64,000 nucleotides of DNA from assembly GCF_040829825.1 (NCBI RefSeq), contig NZ_JBFOLH010000002.1; one strand, written 5' to 3'. Origin of the DNA: Leadbetterella sp040829825 (lineage in GTDB: Bacteria; Bacteroidota; Bacteroidia; Cytophagales; Spirosomataceae). The number at the start of each line of letters is the position of its first letter. Positions within the stretch are counted from its first letter, which is position 1. This document shows positions 59,951 through 64,000 of this stretch, in pieces. The notes beneath the pieces are model-generated. The model did no database searches, was not told where the DNA came from, and worked only from the letters and a program-made list of their open reading frames with translations. Both the position numbers and the translations under genes were made by a program.

Positions 59951-61060
59951 TTATCTTTTCAGGGAAAACTTTTTCCCGGGATTTTGCTTAATGATTTCCT
60001 GAAATTCCAGGTTAAGCAATACCGAGGGCAGCCTGCCTGCAGGAACCCCGGCAAACCAGCTCAGCTCATCGATCTGCATCTCGCCACGCTCCGCAAGCAG
60101 GGTCAGCACGGCTTTTTCTTCTTCGGAGAATGACGACAGGTCCTGTTCTTTTTTTGCCGGTTGGGCCGTGGTGTTCCACTGCATCCAGTCGATCAGCGCC
60201 GCTGCATCTGTAAAAATATGGGCTTTGTGCTCGAAGATCAGCCGGTGCGTACCTTCCGACTGCTTTTTGCCGAGATCGCCGGGCACGGCAAATACCTCCC
60301 GGTTGTAATTATTGGCAAACTCTGCAGTGACCATAGACCCGCCTTTCCCGGCCGATTCCACCACCAGCACTACTTCGCTCAGGCCGGCGATGATCCGGTT
60401 GCGTGAAACAAAGAATTGAGGGTGCAGGCGGGTGAAGACGGGCTGTTCGGAAATGAGGAGGCCCTGCTCCAGCATTTCTTCTGCCACTTTCCGGTGCGGG
60501 GAAGGGTATACGGTGTCCAGTCCGTTGGCCAGTACGCCCAGCGTAGACAGGTTATTTTTCAGGGCTTCGCGGTGGGCCGTGATATCAATGCCGTAAGCGA
60601 GGCCGCTGATGACCTGGATGCCGCTCAGCTCGGCCATCAGGCGGGTGACCACCGCTTTGCCGTAAGGGGTGGCGTCACGCGTGCCTACAACGGCCAGGGT
60701 TTTGCGGGGAGCGACAGGTCCGTTTCCTTTCAGGTAGAGCACGGCCGGGCAATCGTAGGTTTCTTTCAGCGCCGCCGGGTAGTCGGCCGAGCGGAGCGGG
60801 ACGATCCGGATGTTTTTCCGGGCAGAGCTTTCAATAATGCTTTCTGCTTCGTGGAGAGCCTCGTCTTTCCGGCTGAATACGCTGACCAGGTGCGCACCTA
60901 TCCCCGAAACCCGGAGCAGCTTTCCTGAGGGGATGCGAAAAACGTCACGGGCCGACCCAAAGTGTGACAACAGGTTTTTGTAGAGAACGCTGCCTATGCC
61001 TTCGAGGCGGCTGAGCGCAATTTCGTAAAGTAATTCTTCAGTTATGCGATTCGATTCCAT
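59951..61060 (-). CDS. dprA: DNA-processing protein A
   Basis: 369-residue DprA/Smf, which loads RecA on incoming single-stranded DNA. It has an N-terminal SAM/HhH region (ALSRLEGIGSVLYKNLLSHF), a Rossmann core with VVGTRDATPYGKAVV, ISGLAYGIDITAHREAL, SEQPVFTRLHPQFFVSRNR and VVESAGKGGSMVTAEFA, and a C-terminal winged helix. Its start overlaps the MerR gene end by 23 bases. Confidence 0.95.
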   Translation of the reverse strand: MESNRITEELLYEIALSRLEGIGSVLYKNLLSHFGSARDVFRIPSGKLLRVSGIGAHLVSVFSRKDEALHEAESIIESSARKNIRIVPLRSADYPAALKETYDCPAVLYLKGNGPVAPRKTLAVVGTRDATPYGKAVVTRLMAELSGIQVISGLAYGIDITAHREALKNNLSTLGVLANGLDTVYPSPHRKVAEEMLEQGLLISEQPVFTRLHPQFFVSRNRIIAGLSEVVLVVESAGKGGSMVTAEFANNYNREVFAVPGDLGKKQSEGTHRLIFEHKAHIFTDAAALIDWMQWNTTAQPAKKEQDLSSFSEEEKAVLTLLAERGEMQIDELSWFAGVPAGRLPSVLLNLEFQEIIKQNPGKKFSLKR

Positions 61061-61355
61061 CCCTTAAAAATACTAAGGAATTCCGGATTTCCCGCAAGCG
61101 GGCAAGAACTTCTTCATGTTCTCCCTCCGTTTTTGCCTTTTGGCGCAATTGTTCCTTCGTACCTTCCAGGGTGTAGCCTTCTTTGTGGATCAGGTCTACG
61201 ATCCTTTGCAGCTTTTCAATGTCTTTGTGCGAGAACTTCCTGCTCCGGCCGGCTTTCCGGATATTCAGCTTGAATTCAGCCAGGTAATATTCGAGGGTGG
61301 TTTTCGGAATTCCCAGGTGCCCGCAGACTTCATCGGTAGAATAAAAGAGTTTCAT
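61038..61355 (-). CDS. MerR family DNA-binding protein
   Basis: 105-residue regulator with a MerR-type winged helix (LFYSTDEVCGHLGIPKTTLE, then RSRKFSHKDIEKLQRIVDLI) and a C-terminal coiled part, without an effector domain. The frame extends to 61382, but the ATG at 61355 starts one base after the rsgA stop and gives the usual MKLFYSTDEV opening. It lies between rsgA and dprA in a tight minus-strand run. Confidence 0.87.
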   Translation of the reverse strand: MKLFYSTDEVCGHLGIPKTTLEYYLAEFKLNIRKAGRSRKFSHKDIEKLQRIVDLIHKEGYTLEGTKEQLRQKAKTEGEHEEVLARLREIRNSLVFLRDGIESHN

Positions 61356-61356
61356 A

Positions 61357-62286
61357 TTATCGGCGGTTATCGTCATTTTCAAACATGCTCAGGTAGCTCA
61401 TGTAACGGCTGATATAAATCTGCCCTTCTTCCACCGCATTTTTAACCGCACACTGAGGCTCATTGATATGCAGGCAGTTATGGAACCGGCATTGATTGAG
61501 AAGATCGCGGAATTCGGGAAAGAAGTGAGCCAGCTCTTCCTTTTCAATATCGATCAGGCCCAGCTCTTTGATGCCGGGGCTGTCGATGATCCGGGTGCCG
61601 GGCTCCGGCTCGAACATTTCGGCAAAGGTGGTGGTGTGCACGCCTTTGTCTGAAAAGCCCGAGACTTCAGAAGTGGCCAGGTCGAGATCGGGCAGCAGGG
61701 TATTTAAAAGGCTGGATTTGCCCACGCCCGAATGGCCGGAGATCAGCGACGTTTTACCTGCCAGCGCGGCCTTCAGCTCATCTATTCCCTGCAGGGTCAT
61801 AACCGACGTTTTAATGCAGCCGTAGCCCAGCCCGCTGTACAGTTCTGCCAGCTCGTCCTGGTAGGCCAGCTCTTCTTCATCAAGGATATCCTGCTTGTTG
61901 AAAACCAGGGTGGCCGGTATCCGGAAGGTCTCGGCTGTTACCAGGAAGCGGTCAATAAAGCCCAGGGAGGTCTTTGGACTGCGCAAGGTGACAATGAGGA
62001 TAAGCTGGTCTACGTTGGCGGCCAGGAGGTGGGCGTGGGCCGATTTGTGCACGCTCTGCCGGATAACGTAGTTTTCGCGGGGAAGAATATCTTCAATGAT
62101 GTTTTCGTCCGGGTGAAAAAGTACCCGGTCGCCCACGGCTATCGGATTGGTGACCTTGAGATTTTTGATCTTGAATTTGCCTTTCAGACGGCATGAGACC
62201 ATCTGGCCGGCCTGCAGGTCTTTGACCTCATACCAGCTGCCCGTTGACCGGAAAACAATCCCTTCTCTAAGTTCCAAATCCGCCAT
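61357..62286 (-). CDS. rsgA: Ribosome small-subunit-dependent GTPase A
   Basis: 309-residue circularly permuted GTPase assisting 30S maturation. An N-terminal OB fold is followed by G4 (LVFNKQDIL), G1 (ISGHSGVGKSSLLN) and G3 (RIIDSPGIKELG) in the permuted order, then a zinc knuckle (CRFHNCLHINEPQCAV). The -7 element lies only 8 bases ahead of this ATG, so the mRNA would be almost leaderless; the TTG at codon 4 is an alternative start. Confidence 0.94.
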   Translation of the reverse strand: MADLELREGIVFRSTGSWYEVKDLQAGQMVSCRLKGKFKIKNLKVTNPIAVGDRVLFHPDENIIEDILPRENYVIRQSVHKSAHAHLLAANVDQLILIVTLRSPKTSLGFIDRFLVTAETFRIPATLVFNKQDILDEEELAYQDELAELYSGLGYGCIKTSVMTLQGIDELKAALAGKTSLISGHSGVGKSSLLNTLLPDLDLATSEVSGFSDKGVHTTTFAEMFEPEPGTRIIDSPGIKELGLIDIEKEELAHFFPEFRDLLNQCRFHNCLHINEPQCAVKNAVEEGQIYISRYMSYLSMFENDDNRR

Positions 62287-62293
62287 TTTTTCG

Positions 62294-62301
62294 CAAAGCT
62301 A
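62294..62301 (-). promoter_or_regulatory. -7 promoter element for rsgA
   Basis: TAGCTTTG on the minus strand matches TAnnTTTG, ending 7 bases before the annotated ATG. Confidence 0.55.
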
Positions 62302-62535
62302 TGATATTTATTTGAGGTTATGGAAAATAGTGCACGGGTACCTTAAAAACTTAAAAAAAACTTAAGAGTTTTCAGGCGTGTTTCCGATAGCAATTTTGAG
62401 CCGGTTTGTTGGAATAATACTACTGTTTTTCTGTTTTTTGAGAAAAATGTAACCTCAGAATGATATTTTTTACCGTATACTAAATTTTAAGGTAAATTTA
62501 AGGTCCCAGAGGGAGGAAATTTGCGGCTTTGGCGT

Positions 62536-62543
62536 TATCTTAG
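62536..62543 (+). promoter_or_regulatory. Variant -7 element (TATCTTAG)
   Basis: Same TTAG-type variant as at 17341, 26 bases before the small ORF ATG. Confidence 0.4.
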
Positions 62544-62569
62544 CATAACAACAAAATGAGCTTACAATT

Positions 62570-62689
62570 ATGAAAAAGGGATTCCTGTTTGGTATTGCTG
62601 CGCTGGCAGTAGGAGTAGTGGTGTACACATTGGGTAATAAAAAAGTAAAGACTGGTTTTTACCCGGGAAAAGCGGTTTATAAGTACTGA
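62570..62689 (+). CDS. Small membrane-type ORF (39 residues)
   Basis: MKKGFLFGIAALAVGVVVYT leads into LGNKKVKTGFYPGKAVYKY: one N-terminal membrane segment, then a short basic tail with Tyr. The codon pattern looks like neighbouring genes, and a variant promoter lies ahead. No family is recognised. The intergenic repeats begin about 65 bases after its stop. Confidence 0.5.
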   Translation: MKKGFLFGIAALAVGVVVYTLGNKKVKTGFYPGKAVYKY

Positions 62690-62756
62690 TGGTCGTTCTA
62701 CGTGATTCCTGGCAGGATTTCCTGTGGCGGTTACGTGGGTAAACTTCAAAAACGGA

Positions 62757-62824
62757 GAATCCGAAGGATTCAAATGTTTATAGCCAGTAGTGTTAAGATG
62801 ATTATCCGGCCCCGAAGGGGTCGG
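62757..62824. repeat. Paired GAA-loop hairpin repeats
   Basis: Two small hairpins, GAATCC-GAA-GGATTC (62757-62771) and CCGGCCCC-GAA-GGGGTCGG (62806-62824), with AAATGTTTATAG between. This resembles a dispersed repeat I know from Bacteroidetes genomes, with a CCC-tAGGG type hairpin followed by AAATnTTTATAG. Confidence 0.55.
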
Positions 62825-62838
62825 ATCTGAATGCCGCG

Positions 62839-63010
62839 CCTGGTTCTCGACTACGCTCGAGCTGACACGTAGCGGCCGCCATTTGTCAGTTCGAGCGTAG
62901 TCGAGAACCAGGCGTAGTCGAGAACCGGGCACAGTCGGGAACCAAAAGCATAACTTAAGACCCCGTTCTAACCAGGAACCAGGCGTAATCAATAACCAAA
63001 AGCGTAGCCG
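62839..63010. repeat. 29-bp inverted repeat and decaying 16-bp copies
   Basis: 62839-62867 and 62884-62912 form a 29-bp stem (CCTGGTTCTCGACTACGCTC and onward) with one G-T pair and a 16-base loop. After it come degenerate tandem copies of GGCGTAGTCGAGAACC at about 62911, 62927, 62968 and 62990. The GTTCTCGACTACGCTCGA core is widespread between genes in Bacteroidetes. Confidence 0.75.
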
Positions 63011-63107
63011 GAAACCCGGGTTTTTTCTCTCCTGAATTGTTCATTACGCCTGAGAGCCTTCCAATTAAAAATCCTTCCAACCCTGCCCACCTTTCGGCAC
63101 TTTTAAG

Positions 63108-63115
63108 TATTTTTG
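63108..63115 (+). promoter_or_regulatory. -7 promoter element for the enoyl-CoA hydratase gene
   Basis: TATTTTTG matches TAnnTTTG and ends 20 bases before the chosen ATG. Confidence 0.6.
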
Positions 63116-63135
63116 AATTCATTCAACAACAACTC

Positions 63136-63912
63136 ATGTTTAATACGATCGTATTTGAAAAAAGAGACCGGAAAGCGTATATCATGTTTAACCGGCCGGA
63201 CACCCATCACGCGCTGAGCCGGGAAATGCTTACGGAGCTGACCGCGGCTGTCCGGGAATGTGCCCTTGATGAAGAGATACGGGTAGTGATCCTGTCGGGA
63301 GGTCGTGAAAAAGCTTTTTCTTCCGGAGCGGATCTCAAAGAAGGCCTGGCGGATACCCGCCTGGGAAATGTGCTGAAAGAAGTCTATAACCCGCTGATTC
63401 TCGGGTTACGCGGACTGAAGAAACCGGTGATCTGCCGCATGAACGGACTGGCCGCCGGTGCCGGGATGTCGCTGGCGCTGGCCTGCGATGTGATCATTGC
63501 AGCCGACGATGCCTATTTTTCCGAACTTTTTGTAGGCATAGGCCTCATGCCCGATGCCGGATCTATGTTTTTCCTGCCCCGGCTGATTGGTCCGTTACGG
63601 GCATTTGAGCTGTGCAGCACCGGCCGGAAAGTGTATATGGAAGAGGCCGTGCAGATCGGGCTGGTGAATAAGGCCGTGCCGAAAGATCAGCTGGATGCCG
63701 AAGTGGAGGCCCTGGCCGACCGGTATGCGTCAGCCGCTACCCAAAGCATCGGCATCATGAAGCAGGTGCTGAACCAGTCGTTCAACAAAGACCTGGAAGA
63801 GGTACTTCACCTGGAGGCCGAAGGACAGACCATCTGCGGCCAGACCGAAGACTTTGCGGAGGGCGTAATGGCTTTCCTGACCAAGCGACAGCCGGTTTTT
63901 AAGGGAAAATGA
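63136..63912 (+). CDS. Enoyl-CoA hydratase/isomerase family protein
   Basis: 258-residue crotonase-fold enzyme. The oxyanion-hole regions AFSSGADLKEGL and MNGLAAGAGMSLALACDVII are clear, as is the LFVGIGLMPDAGSMFFLPRLIG block. An Asp replaces one of the two catalytic Glu of typical hydratases (PDAG), as in PaaG-like isomerases, so the exact reaction is open. The longer frame from 63037 starts ahead of the promoter; MFNTIVFEKRDRKAYIMFNR is the natural start. Confidence 0.9.
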   Translation: MFNTIVFEKRDRKAYIMFNRPDTHHALSREMLTELTAAVRECALDEEIRVVILSGGREKAFSSGADLKEGLADTRLGNVLKEVYNPLILGLRGLKKPVICRMNGLAAGAGMSLALACDVIIAADDAYFSELFVGIGLMPDAGSMFFLPRLIGPLRAFELCSTGRKVYMEEAVQIGLVNKAVPKDQLDAEVEALADRYASAATQSIGIMKQVLNQSFNKDLEEVLHLEAEGQTICGQTEDFAEGVMAFLTKRQPVFKGK

Positions 63913-63954
63913 GTTTTTATAGGGGAAATGTTAAGAAACACTTTGCCAAAATAA

Positions 63955-63962
63955 TAAATTTG
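63955..63962 (+). promoter_or_regulatory. -7 promoter element for the last gene
   Basis: TAAATTTG matches TAnnTTTG, 23 bases before the final ATG. Confidence 0.6.
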
Positions 63963-63985
63963 CAAAAAAAATCAATATACGTTGT

Positions 63986-64000
63986 ATGTCAGAGGAAGGG
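63986..64000 (+). CDS. First codons of a gene cut by the window end
   Basis: ATG followed by TCAGAGGAAGGG (MSEEG). The short acidic start behind a perfect promoter would fit DNA gyrase subunit A, which begins this way in some Bacteroidetes, but five codons cannot settle it. Confidence 0.4.

Noticed and set aside
62540..62992. 150-residue minus-strand frame
   Set aside because: It spans the hairpin repeats and is antisense to the small ORF; the residues show no family pattern.

Overview
The window reads as a chromosomal segment of a Bacteroidetes (Bacteroidota) bacterium, most likely from the Cytophagales. This rests on gene content and signals seen directly. There is an LpxC-FabZ fusion, a secreted esterase with a type IX secretion C-terminal sorting domain, an Oar-like TonB-dependent receptor and a RibBA fusion. 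At least fourteen genes or RNAs also have the Bacteroidetes -7 promoter element TAnnTTTG a short distance upstream. The genus is not resolved. Most of the window is ordinary core genome at moderate GC. No prophage, plasmid module, CRISPR array, intact insertion sequence or rRNA was seen.

Layout. 1-10.7 kb: truncated exported protein, yicC (-), argS (+), a gate-domain membrane protein (-), a VanX-like D-Ala-D-Ala dipeptidase lipoprotein (+), pheS (+), a large SGNH esterase with T9SS tail (+), a SpoU methyltransferase (-) and ribBA (+). 10.7-11.1 kb: a structured RNA on the minus strand with tRNA-like ends that I could not assign. 11.2-16.5 kb: Lrp regulator, DUF1460 amidase-like protein, Xaa-Pro aminopeptidase, OsmC, XerD-type recombinase and a TPR protein, all plus strand. 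16.5-23.2 kb: AMP nucleosidase (-), an orphan HsdR-N-like protein, an AT-rich TlpA-like island bounded by inverted repeats, phosphoglucomutase (-), a 56-residue membrane protein (-), a beta-barrel-like protein and a DUF2853 protein. 23.2-29.1 kb: a minus-strand lipid and translation operon (DUF177, rpmF, plsX, fabH, a beta-barrel-like protein, efp, accB, accC).

29.3-33 kb: coaX (+), then nadD and gmk (-) separated by a 53-bp tandem array containing two 100-N gaps, then an ECF sigma factor with a diverged anti-sigma factor (-). 33.1-37.7 kb: a UvrD/PcrA helicase, an endonuclease/phosphatase-family protein and a polytopic membrane protein. 37.7-40.1 kb (-): an SGNH-like protein and an MBOAT O-acyltransferase, probably a polysaccharide O-acylation pair. 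40.3-48.4 kb (+): cofactor-independent phosphoglycerate mutase, the TonB-dependent receptor, tsaE, alanine dehydrogenase and a small conserved protein. 48.4-50.9 kb (+): a probable N4-(GlcNAc)-asparaginase and a GH29 fucosidase, suggesting breakdown of fucosylated Asn-GlcNAc. 50.8-55.9 kb (+): an HD phosphohydrolase, lpxD, lpxC-fabZ, lpxA and an ABC ATPase. 55.9-57.2 kb (-): a cupin and an intradiol-dioxygenase lipoprotein. 57.4-64 kb: DUF4920 (+), uvrB, dprA, a MerR regulator and rsgA (-), a 39-residue ORF, repeats, an enoyl-CoA hydratase (+) and the first codons of another gene.

The features that ordinary annotation would not explain are mostly intergenic. One is a dispersed family of hairpin elements built from 7-bp repeats around a core resembling GCGGAACATT; it includes the array that interrupts gmk-nadD. 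Another is the pair of inverted 32-bp repeats around the AT-rich island. Others are two further hairpin repeat types near 62.8 kb and the unassigned tRNA-like RNA at 10.9-11.05 kb. I did not find a clearly new multi-gene system. All calls come from reading the sequence; no database search was run.
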